From the NCBI GenBank assembly GCA_024196135.1, contig JAMQCK010001223.1, positions 1-10,645 on the forward strand: a DNA stretch of 10,645 bases. The letters are read 5' to 3'. The stretch's first letter is position 1; each line of letters begins with the position of its first letter. Positions 1-7,406 of this stretch are shown piece after piece. The translations under genes and the position numbers were made by a program. The notes under the pieces are model-generated. The model searched no databases. It had not been told where the DNA came from and worked only from the letters and a program-made list of their open reading frames with translations. Source of the stretch: Pleurotus ostreatus/Saccharomyces cerevisiae fusant (Eukaryota > Opisthokonta).

Positions 1-2
1 AC

Positions 3-1029
3 ATGCCGCACGCGGATGCGATGACGACGCGCCAACGGAGAATTAACCTTCAAGAACAGCTCATTCGTCGCGTAGCTGATTTGGTCACAGCGGCAAGTAC
101 CAGCTCGCTCGCGCACAAACCAACATCATCCGCCGCCGAAAAGGACATCCCCGCCACTCGCGATTGGGAAGTTGACGGTTGCGTATTAGAACTTCGACCA
201 GGCATGAAGTAGTAAGTCGCGTACATCACACTGCTGATTTGCGTCTAAGACATCTGAATAGCTATCAGCCAGCAGCCACAGTACACGCTGCGTACACACC
301 GGTACCAACTGCAGCAGCCGGGAAGCACTTCTTCACGTACGAAGACCTTCACCACGTCGAGATTGGTCGACGGGTTCAGCGACTCAAGCCTGGAGTCACA
401 AACCACAACCACAACTGCAGCGTGCAGCTCATGCTCATATCACTTGCTGCAGCCCTGCCGGCAAGAGCGGCGTCTGGAAGACGTGAGTCATGACATCCAA
501 CAAGAGCGGCGCGGGATACTCACTATGACCAGTCTTCCGGCGGAAGCCGATGATTGCTTTGGCCCTAATGCTCACCAGACCAGGCGACTACATGACAAAA
601 CCGGAGGAGCTTCACAAGATCACGCGAGAGCGGACTAAGCCGATGAAGAGACCGAAAGAGAGCGTGGAACGCGCCAAGCAGCACTGGGAGGATACACAAA
701 GGAAACGGATCGAAAACGCGGAGCGAGAAGCGGAATACAACATGACCACTCGACTGTTGGAAGATGATTGGGCAGACAAAGGCACAGCGTTCGACCGGCT
801 GGCCTATACGGTCGCATTGCGCATACTGTACGCATGCAGAATGGCGTACGCAGGCGACGACAAGCCATCGTTGCCAGGACCCGAGTACATCCTCGACGGA
901 GACAGCTGGAAAGATCCTGGCCCCGTCATCAACGTCAGGGAGTTTACGGACGACCTTGTGACAACACACGTCGATGAGATTCGAGGCATCGAACACCGCG
1001 AGGCTTCGCGGCGTCGAAAGGAACGGTGA
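3..1029 (+). CDS. Three-exon gene for an unknown charged, partly coiled-coil protein (about 308 aa, may extend left of the window)
   Basis: I read exons 3-211, 262-482 and 533-1029. Both introns are 50 nt. The first starts GTAAGT, has CTGAT at 234-238 and ends TAG; the second starts GTGAGT and ends CCAG. Reading phases match at both joins (phase 2, then phase 1), and splicing removes the stops that otherwise end each exon. The first part of the protein is Ala/Ser/Pro-rich. Exon 3 (from about residue 148) is rich in Lys, Arg and Glu, with a probable helix or coiled coil at about residues 165-215 and a basic C-terminus ending RRRKER. The ATG at 3 is the first in the window; the true start may lie to the left, with ATG at 18 or 21 as alternatives. 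I recognise no family. After the TGA another frame stays Arg/Glu-rich for about 20 codons, so a frameshifted or alternative tail is possible. The splice model is inference; the frames and splice signals are seen directly. Confidence 0.55.
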
Positions 1030-1365
1030 CGCGAGCTGAGGAGCAGAGGCACAGAGCAGAGGACCGGCGATTCAAGCGGCGGGACCGACCTTGAGGACAT
1101 CTATCAACATTGCTAGCGCTATTGTCACCTGTACGCTACCCTTACCTATCGCACGCTGTATAACTCTTGGGCCGCTGGTACAACATTCTCACCGTGAACT
1201 CGTCGAGGATCATGTGCCATCAAGAGGACGGCACCGAAGTCACATGACACGTCAAGTGTTTATCCACACTGGCAAGCGACTACAAGCAACGCCACAAATG
1301 TTGACCGGGAGGACGCGAGCACACTTGCACATACCAGATCACCCTCGAGTTTCCACACTGGAAAG
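1030..1365. other. Intergenic stretch between two plus-strand gene models
   Basis: No convincing coding frame is seen on either strand. A TATA-like GTATAACT lies at 1158-1165, about 200 bases before the next ATG, so this stretch probably holds the promoter of the gene at 1366. No repeat or RNA gene was recognised. Confidence 0.3.
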
Positions 1366-1798
1366 ATGACACCACGACAGAAGAAGACTGCTCGAATGAC
1401 AACGTACAGTGAGTACCAATGAAGGAATCACACATACGCTTACCCCTATTAGCGCCACCGCCGTTCCACGGCACGTCGAGATACAGCCTTCTCAACGTTG
1501 ACAAAGAAGAGCAATCGACGAGGGACAAAAAGTGTATCGCCACAACACGCGACCGAGAGATCGAAGCATTAAAACGCGAGCTCGAAGAACTCCGGGCCCG
1601 ATTGAGGGCGGCGCAGGAGGACACTGCGAACGAGAGCAAAAGGCTCAAAGACTCAGTGAGAATCAGCCTTGTGCAATCATACGCCCTTACCTACCTACGC
1701 AGATCCACAGTCTTGCAAAGGAACTTGAAGCAGCACGAGCACAGTTGTCATCCACTCGCGCAATACTCAAGCAGATTGTGGAGGACCTATCAAAATAA
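1366..1798 (+). CDS. Three-exon gene for a small coiled-coil protein (113 aa)
   Basis: Exons are 1366-1408, 1453-1655 and 1703-1798. Intron 1 is 44 nt (GTGAGT...TTAG, CTTAC before the acceptor, phase 1). Intron 2 is 47 nt (GTGAGA...GCAG, CTTAC and CCTAC before the acceptor, phase 0). All joins keep one frame from the ATG at 1366, which has A at -3. The first 45 or so residues are basic and Ser/Thr-rich. Residues about 47-113 form two heptad blocks. Ile51, Leu54, Leu58, Leu61 and Leu65 follow a 3-4-3-4 spacing. The second block uses Ile83, Leu86, Leu90, Leu97, Leu104, Ile107 and Leu111. Intron 2 falls exactly between the blocks. The N-terminus is basic (RQKK), but there is no clear bZIP basic region ahead of the zipper, so I do not call it a transcription factor. 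A self-associating or scaffold role is possible but is inference. Confidence 0.55.
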
Positions 1799-1878
1799 CA
1801 ATCAGGCGATCACCTACAGGACAACGTACGAAGAAAATGAGCCTCGCCACCTGTGAAGTACGCACAATAACCGGACAG

Positions 1879-1899
1879 TATATAGGGTGTATAATAAAT
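1879..1899 (+). promoter_or_regulatory. TATA-like elements upstream of the 1919 gene model
   Basis: TATATAGG and TATAATAAAT occur in an otherwise GC-balanced stretch, 20-40 bases before the ATG at 1919 and 60-80 before the in-frame ATG at 1958. If these are the TATA box, the RNA would start near 1910-1930, which slightly favours the ATG at 1958 as the used start. Confidence 0.3.
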
Positions 1900-1918
1900 C
1901 ATCATATGACGGTGCCAC

Positions 1919-2708
1919 ATGTACACATCAACGTCGCAGTATCCCGCCGCCTTCCAGATGGCCAATGCCGGACACCCAGCCACTCGCGGGCGTGCAAAAC
2001 ATCGCGAGAACCTCTTTGCAGAGCGAAAACATCCCCGACACGTGCGCTACGCAGAAGCGCGGCTTCTGGGAGAACGTTAGGCGAGCTGGGATGGCAAAAG
2101 TCGACCCTCTTGTTGCTCACGGCGACCATATCGCTCGCCAGACGGCGATACATTGCGTCGCGGGTTAGTCGGGGGATGTTGAGGGCGACGGGTGACCTCA
2201 GCGACGCGAAGGGCGATGTCGGGGGCGCAAAGCGGGATCTATAGTCAGTACGCTCACGTCGTTGAAGATGAGTCGCAAGGAATCAACAAAGATTGTACGA
2301 AAGCTTACCGAGCATATGTCCGTCGCAACCGTTGACGGGTCAGCCTCCCTCGTGCTCTCCTACATCCTGTCCAGCTTCCTCCCTCCTCTCTTCCCTACCA
2401 TCCGTTGCCCATCGTCGCACGATGGTTTGCATCGTCGAAGAGTACGTCGCCGCAGGCGGGTTGAGCGATGCTGCGGGTCGGTCCGTGACTATCTCAGTCC
2501 GTATAAGAGTGAACATCATGGGGAGACGCCTTAGAGGCGCGTGAAGGCTGCGGCAAAGGGGACGAGACGGGGCCAACATGATGTCGCAATCAATGGTGAA
2601 GAGAAACAAGGCAGATCATTAATCAGCACTAACCAGTGCGTGTCGCCGAGTGACGAGGCTCGCGCCAACATTCCGCATGGCGTCCAAAGACAGCTCATGA
2701 AGCGCTGA
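1919..2708 (+). CDS. Probable four-exon gene for an unknown basic protein (about 189 aa)
   Basis: The best model has exons 1919-2075, 2202-2330, 2375-2484 and 2535-2708; the phases agree at all three joins. The exons have coding-like composition. The first begins MYTSTSQYPAAFQMANAGHP; the second contains HVVEDESQGINKD; the third contains MVCIVEEYVAAGG; the last ends VQRQLMKR. The last intron is 50 nt (GTGACT...TTAG). The donors of introns 1 and 2 (GTTAGG, GTTGAC) are weak, and intron 1 would be 126 nt, so the middle of the model is provisional. For exon 2 an acceptor at 2183 also keeps the frame. An alternative for exon 3 begins at 2344 after a 49-nt intron, GTACGA...TCAG, starting at 2295; it would join to a short upstream exon beginning at ATG 2268. 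The protein is rich in Arg, Lys, His and Ala, with no recognised domain, signal peptide or membrane segment. It follows two other small charged genes on the same strand. Confidence 0.38.
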
Positions 2709-2749
2709 GATCGACAGTCGTCGCGCTCCCGCTCCCTCGCACGTGGTGA

Positions 2750-3392
2750 ATGCAACGTAGGAGGCGAAGGAGGTACGCCGTCGTCAACGACAACCACAAT
2801 CTCTCGCATTACGCCCTTGCCGCCGCGTCGAACCTGAGCGTCGCGTGTACGGCGCACGCGTGGTACGACGGCGATGACAATAAGATGAGGCAAGCGCGAA
2901 ATCGTCCGGCAGCGATGGTGGGGAACATGGTGGAGGGAAGGAAGGAACGCCGGCCGTGATCAATCCTATGCATTCGAGGTCTCGCGTCAGCCGTCGATTG
3001 CGACGGAACGATCAGAAACCTTACCTCGACATCGTGCATGGTATCCTCACGTCGCTGATACTGGTAATGTCGACAACAGCGCCCCTGCGCTCGAAGCAAC
3101 AACGATGGAAATCAGCTGCGGCTGAACGGCCCAATTGGAGCGCACTCACCGCAGGGGCGAGGACCCACGAATGTCGCTGTCTCGAATGAACAGGATGATG
3201 TCGCCGAAAATGATTGAGACATCGGGGTCACGGCATGAGGCACAAGATGTGTCGACGGTAGATGTAGAAGGATCGCAAATGGATGCTGATTTCAACGGAA
3301 TTGCAGCTACGTTTGACGATGGGCGAAACCCCGGGTTGGTGACTACAACGCTGGTGTCGACATGGCTTAGTGAATATAATGTGCTCCCCTAA
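2750..3392 (+). CDS. Coding-like locus with unresolved exon structure, ending at TAA 3390-3392
   Basis: Three stretches look coding but lie in different frames. The first is an ATG frame 2750-2957 (69 codons, starting with a run of Arg). The second is a frame of about 2889-3125 containing YAFEVSRQPSIATE and ending in TGA. The third is a terminal frame 3126-3392 that is acidic near its end and finishes with STWLSEYNVLP before TAA. One phase-consistent join runs from GTGGGG at about 2919 to the CAG at about 2991, linking the first two; the donor is weak. I found no convincing intron from the second to the third. A fourth open stretch at about 3090-3210 competes with them. The locus may be a real spliced gene, two genes, or a decayed one. 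No family is recognised. Confidence 0.22.
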
Positions 3393-4026
3393 CGTCCTGA
3401 GTGCGTGAGCAAGGCGGTAAACCGCAGAGATTCGTCCAACGTATGAGTGTCTGCATCACGATACAAAACCGCAAAACATATCTTGACATCCTCGTCGGGC
3501 GACAAGACTGTACTAACGAGCACGACCATCCTGGCACGAGGACCCTTCGACGCAACGTAGTGAGGATATGAAGACAAGTGTAGAATAACACTGACTGGCG
3601 CGCACCCACGCCAGCACATGCACCCACGAGCGCCGACCGATTGTTGTGATCGGGCTTCGGTGATAAGTACAAAACGAGACGGCGACGATGAATCGAAATG
3701 ACTCACCGGACTGGTATCCGAAGGTAAAGATGGTTGCATACAGACCGCAAAAAGGAACAAACCTTAAGGAAATTTCGAGGACCTGAAGATCCAAGGATCC
3801 GACGCAGGAATACTCAATATGAAAACAAGGAAAAATCTACGCAATGACTTACACACCGTTTAAGAGCGTGTCGAGTTTTGGTGCAGTTGCTTAGACCAAG
3901 TCGCCACGTGAAGAAGAAGGCAATATGTAGCAAGCACTTATAGCAAACAGCACACGGTTTTCGCTCAGACGATAGTGCGCAGGTGAAGGAAGGTCCACGA
4001 TTTTTCCCGAAGTGCAAATCGAACAT
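3389..4026 (-). CDS. Probable three-exon minus-strand gene for a small hydrophobic, Cys-containing protein (about 171 aa)
   Basis: Reading the minus strand, exons are 4026-3853, 3782-3707 and 3654-3389. Intron 1 is 70 nt (GTAAGT...TTCAG, phase 0). Intron 2 is 52 nt (GTGAGT...GAAG, CTTAT before the acceptor, phase 1). The donors are canonical and the joins keep frame. The protein has a CAVCYKC cluster near residues 25-31, hydrophobic stretches at about 31-41 and 66-80 that could be membrane segments, and a plausible soluble tail ending FTALLTHSGR. A single-exon alternative starts at ATG 3739 and gives 116 aa with the same tail. The start lies only about 40 bases inside a possible retrotransposon primer-binding site, so a chance or remnant frame is possible. 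No family is recognised. Confidence 0.35.
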
Positions 4027-4066
4027 TAAGCAGGTGAAAAAGCGGCAACATCCCAATGGGGTAAGA

Positions 4067-4134
4067 GCTCTGATACCATCAAGTGGACACTTTCACCATA
4101 CTAAAACGAAACCTGACAAGCAGGTCTCGTAACA
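4067..4134 (-). mobile_element. Possible LTR end and tRNA primer-binding site of a Copia-type retrotransposon remnant
   Basis: On the minus strand, 4078-4067 reads TGGTATCAGAGC. This is the sequence used by many Ty1/Copia elements (well known from plants) to pair with the 3' end of initiator methionine tRNA. Just upstream, 4134-4084 starts TGTTACGAGACC and ends TCCA, as an LTR boundary would (TG...CA), five bases from the site. The piece is far too short for a whole LTR. No gag, protease, integrase or reverse transcriptase follows on the minus strand, and no second LTR copy is seen. It could be a remnant or a chance match of 12 bases. Confidence 0.3.
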
Positions 4135-4402
4135 CAAGCTATAGATTGCGGATAAGTCCGCGGACTATCATGTACAAACAAGTGTATCAATGACGACCTC
4201 GAATCTTAGCCGAGGCCACGATGTAGGTAAGCGAACCCGTGTACTGATCCGTATTTTTCCCTGTCCACGCCGACCAGCCCTCCTTCCTCTTCACAACCAC
4301 CATCTCGGTCGAGCTCGCTAGTCTCATATTGGCAGGGGCTGATCGAGAAAGAGCAACGAGTGACTCCCGTTATCGCGTACTCTCGCTCTAGGTGAAAAAG
4401 CC
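4135..4402 (+). promoter_or_regulatory. Leader and promoter region of gene A, with a possible 5' UTR intron
   Basis: No long frame is seen. A good intron fits 4227-4277 (51 nt): GTAAGC donor, CTGAT branch-like site, a T/C-rich run, and GACCAG acceptor. It would sit in the 5' leader. An upstream ATG at 4190 would give a short frame across this intron ending at a TAG near 4318, so it may be an upstream ORF. The ATG at 4403 has G at -3. Confidence 0.3.
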
Positions 4403-4909
4403 ATGTCTTACCTCCCTCGCCTCGCGCTGCGCCCATGTCAGCCCGACAAGCTGGACTTCCCAACTTGCTATGTGATCCAAGGAGAACGAGTTATGACGTT
4501 CGGGGGGCTCACTCCCATGAGCTTTTGGGACGGCCTGCTCAAGAGACGATACATCCATCCCGACCAGCGCCGCCTGTCAGCCTACCTCGACTGGATCACC
4601 CGATCGACGCCCGCCGATGAGTTCATGGTGCTCGGCAACCTTGGCGAAGACGACCACCTAACCGACCAAGCGGAATTCGTACTCAACAACGAGCCCGATC
4701 CCGAGGTGCAGCAGACGGAGAACGGGTGTTATCGCATCAGCAAGGAATGGAAGGATTGATACCTCCTGCTGATGAGACGTACCGCCGAGTGCGGAAAGAA
4801 GATCCTCGCCGAGTTCCCCGCGGTCTGTCTCGACGACCAAGGCGTTGAGCTCTTCCACGAGACCTCCGAGAACGAGATTTTCGACCTAGTCCGTTCTCAC
4901 GAGGCCCTC

Positions 4910-4934
4910 GATGACGTGAACTGGTGATGACGTG
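4910..4934 (+). repeat. 9-base direct repeats GATGACGTG flanking 7 bases, at the frame break of gene A
   Basis: GATGACGTG occurs at 4910-4918 and again at 4926-4934, separated by AACTGGT. Removing one repeat plus the spacer (16 bases) joins the two gene A frames to read LDDVEDLLFDL. The layout fits a transposon excision scar with a 9-base (or 8-base) target duplication, or a replication slip. Confidence 0.6.
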
Positions 4935-6698
4935 GAGGACCTCCTCTTCGACCTGAAGGTGAAGGCGCGAGGGAACCTGGGGCTACTCAACTACCTCACC
5001 TCATCTCAGAAGTGGTGGCCGCTAGCAGTCAGCGGCGAGGAACGTGTCTTCATCGAGAGTCTCAGCCTGCAGGAAAGGCCTACCAGGGGCGGCATCATCA
5101 ACCCCCTCTCCAACTGGGCGTACGTGAACATCCCCTTCATGCTCAAAAACAACATCCCCTTCGCCATCGTCTGGTCAGAGGCAGTCAACGCTGTCCCTCG
5201 CTTCGCACGCCTTCACCCTTCCTTCCTCGACAGTTATTACTCGCACCGGCGTCTCCTGAATATCCTGCCCCAGCCAAGCACTCTCCCCGACGTCGTCAAG
5301 AACAATGATGATGCGAAGCGCTACGATCACCTGCTGCAAGACCGCTCCAAGCGCACTAGGAACTCCCCCATTCTGCAGTACGACCCGTCAAAGAAGTACC
5401 TAGCCCAATTCCACGAGGGGTGGAAGGGCGTGCCTATGGAGGACCCCGTCGCCATAGCGCGCAGCCTGCAACGCTACGAGAGCTACGAGAAGAAGTCGGC
5501 GGATGGCGTTGAACACGTGATCATCGAGGCGTGGTCCATACGCGGAGCCGCGGCTGGAACCATCGAGGAGACGTACGAGCTCGGCTTCGTGGCCACTCAA
5601 TCCACCACCGCAACGCGCATTGGCGAAAGAGCCGATCTGACGGTGGACGAGCGCTGGGAGATGTATAAGATGAAGTTCACTCCTTGGGGCGGAGGCTTCT
5701 TCGAGCCAGACGCGGAGGCGCAGACCGACGTCATACCCTTGGGGAGGAATAATGCGCTGACCTTGCTGGAACGCCTGTACTACTTGGAGGAGCGGTGTCT
5801 GGACGTCTCGGCTTCGCCGCCCCCCGTACACGAGTTTGCGGGCATGGATTTGCTGGAGCGCCTAGGTGGCTTCGCGGATGAGGAGATGTTGCAGGAGGCC
5901 GAGGAAGAGGAAGCGCCCCGTCCTCTGCCTCTCGCGCTACGCATAGGCGGCTACGCTACATCTGCTCAGCGCGTCGCAACGCCTCCCCCGACCACACACT
6001 CCAGCTGGCGTCCGGAAACTTCGCGCGGGCCTTCTGTCAACACGCTCTCGAGCGGGCGGCGTAGCGCTTCCCCTCGCCGAGGCATGCGGCAGCCCGAAGG
6101 CAGCAATTTGTCTGTGCCAGATCCGACGCGAGTCTCGAGGAGCAACGTAGCCGTGCCGGGCTCGCCCAACTGGGACCAGCGCTACCGTCTGCTGAGAGCG
6201 AGCTTCACCCTCCTACTGAAATCCCTTTCTCCATACAAGTACCCCCGGGCCGACCACGAGTTCTTCAAGATAAAGTGGGTACAAAACTTCATTGAGCACG
6301 GCTACCTCTTCGTCGAAGATCCTCGCGACCGTCTGCGCATTCTGATATGGCTGGAGACACAAGCCTTCGCGTCCGCGGAGGAGCTGCTGACGATGTGCCT
6401 CGTGGCGGGCATCCGCTTCTATGTGGGCTACCGCACGGATGCCCCGATGCCGACGCATGTCAAGGAGCTGGTGGGACTGCGTCCGACGTTCTACGAGCCC
6501 GACTACCTTCGGTACGGAGACGGCGGCAAGGAACTATACGAGGCGTACAAGTTGATGATACAGGACCTCTGCCGCCGCGATCACGCCGCTTCGTTCCTAT
6601 TCTACGGCGGGATGGTGTCCGCCATCATCGCTCACTTCGGGAAGGGCATCATCGAGGAGCGTCTGGGTGCGGGAGTCAGCCTGGCCGCGCGCTGCTGA
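4932..6698 (+). CDS. Main surviving reading frame of gene A (588 codons counted from GTG 4932)
   Basis: The frame is open from 4920, but GTG 4932 is not a credible fungal start; it is used here only as residue 1, because the ATG belongs to the broken upstream part. Residues 1-300 form a probably folded N-terminal region, with motifs such as DLLFDLKVKARGNLGLL, NIPFAIVWSEAV and KFTPWGGGFFEPDAEAQ. Residues about 300-410 are a low-complexity Glu-, Pro- and Ser/Arg-rich linker that includes LLERLGG (307-313), LALRIGG (334-340) and RRSASPRR (376-383). Residues about 411-583 are the domain shared with gene B, with Trp449, Gln451, His456, Tyr458, Pro464, Arg469 and Trp473, then HAASFLFYGG at 551-560. 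The frame ends GVSLAARC, which looks like a cut-off end. No enzyme motif is recognised. Confidence 0.6.
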   Translation: MEDLLFDLKVKARGNLGLLNYLTSSQKWWPLAVSGEERVFIESLSLQERPTRGGIINPLSNWAYVNIPFMLKNNIPFAIVWSEAVNAVPRFARLHPSFLDSYYSHRRLLNILPQPSTLPDVVKNNDDAKRYDHLLQDRSKRTRNSPILQYDPSKKYLAQFHEGWKGVPMEDPVAIARSLQRYESYEKKSADGVEHVIIEAWSIRGAAAGTIEETYELGFVATQSTTATRIGERADLTVDERWEMYKMKFTPWGGGFFEPDAEAQTDVIPLGRNNALTLLERLYYLEERCLDVSASPPPVHEFAGMDLLERLGGFADEEMLQEAEEEEAPRPLPLALRIGGYATSAQRVATPPPTTHSSWRPETSRGPSVNTLSSGRRSASPRRGMRQPEGSNLSVPDPTRVSRSNVAVPGSPNWDQRYRLLRASFTLLLKSLSPYKYPRADHEFFKIKWVQNFIEHGYLFVEDPRDRLRILIWLETQAFASAEELLTMCLVAGIRFYVGYRTDAPMPTHVKELVGLRPTFYEPDYLRYGDGGKELYEAYKLMIQDLCRRDHAASFLFYGGMVSAIIAHFGKGIIEERLGAGVSLAARC

Positions 6699-6831
6699 AA
6701 AGGTAGAAAAAACTGGATGTGGGACACAAAACAGTGACGGCCACATTGCGTTGTTTCTCAGTAATTTGTGAGGGCCTTTCCACAAACTTTGGGCTGGAAT
6801 TTGTTGTAGTCCCTCACCAGCTTTGGCTCAG

Positions 6832-7270
6832 AACCTGGATGCAGGGCCTGATACTAGATCCCGTCATCAGTGGCTTTCCCCAATAAAATTGTGGGTGCCA
6901 CTAGATGCTTCCCACAGTAAGATTAGCTGTACGACTAGATGTTTCCCATCAGTAAAATCAGCAGATCAACTAGATTTACTCTTCAATGAAATTAGCGGTA
7001 TATCTAGATGCCACCCAAGTCCTATACCAGGACAAACAAATAGATTCTTGAGTAAATATTGCAGTAGTTATAATTAGATTTCAACTTCGACACTCAGTAA
7101 TCTCAGCGTCAGAACTAGTTACTTCAATACCAGGTTTATTCACACAAACATAGCACAGCAATTAGTTGCAAAATGGCCAATTGGGATTCTGTAAATACGG
7201 ACTGTACAGTAAGATAGCTACTAGAATTAGATCTATGGCGACGGTCAAAAGAGTGTTAGAACTGGATGTG
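6832..7270 (+). repeat. AT-rich degenerate tandem array with CTAGAT(G/T) units
   Basis: The motif [CT]TAGAT[GT] or a close variant (CTAGTT, TAGATT, CTGGATG) recurs at about 6835, 6854, 6901, 6935, 6970, 7014, 7040, 7074, 7115, 7162, 7221 and 7262. The spacing is mostly 26-47 bases. The best units (6899-7010) also share TTCCC and then CAGTAAAAT or a variant before the next CTAGAT. Related pieces (ACTGGATGTGGG at 6712, TCAGTAATTTGTG at 6758) reach back almost to the stop of gene A. No coding is seen. It behaves like an old minisatellite or the internal repeat of a non-autonomous element. Confidence 0.5.
6882..6887 (+). terminator. Possible polyadenylation signal for gene A
   Basis: AATAAA lies about 185 bases after the gene A stop. 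It falls in the AT-rich repeat block, so it may be chance. On the other strand TTTATT at 7135-7140 could serve gene C in the same way. Confidence 0.2.
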
Positions 7271-7406
7271 TATTGCCAACCAGATGCACCGTATGTCTAG
7301 CTCGGTGCCAGTCACAAAAACAGTGGAGTGAAGAGTCGTCAGTAACATAGCAGGAAAGGCATCAGAGGTCATAAAGAACGTAAGGGCTGTAGATGAGAGG
7401 GAAGCT

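Larger units (their letters stand above)
4403..6698 (+). pseudogene. Gene A: large unknown basidiomycete-type protein, apparently disrupted and 3'-truncated
   Basis: The ATG at 4403 opens a 118-codon frame to TGA 4757-4759. The same frame stays coding-like after that TGA, from 4760 to TGA 4925-4927. Coding then continues in another frame from 4920 to TGA 6696-6698. I read this as one gene with a Trp-to-stop change (the context D-stop-Y would be D-W-Y as TGG) and then a 16-base insertion at 4919-4934. The early part carries hydrophobic and aromatic patches such as GGLTPMSFWDGLLKRRY. Alternatively, two weak introns would restore one frame: 4726-4776 (51 nt, GTGTTA...GAG) and 4889-4937 (49 nt, GTCCGT...GAG). 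Their acceptors are poor, and they would remove coding-like sequence. The C-terminus stops just after a domain shared with gene B, where B continues for about 165 residues. I recall this style of protein only as uncharacterised and expanded in basidiomycetes; function unknown. Confidence 0.55.

Noticed and set aside
565..996. 143-codon minus-strand frame under the first gene
   Set aside because: It is opposite exon 3 of the 3-1029 gene, Cys- and Leu-rich as antisense frames often are, and has no splice or start support.
4206..4463. 85-codon minus-strand frame over the start of gene A
   Set aside because: It overlaps the leader and first codons of gene A, has no family resemblance, and contains the good plus-strand intron signals at 4227-4277.
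4726..4937. Two introns (51 and 49 nt) as the explanation for both breaks in gene A
   Set aside because: Phases and lengths do fit, but the donors GTGTTA and GTCCGT and both GAG acceptors are weak, and the removed pieces look coding. Kept as an alternative, not as the main call.
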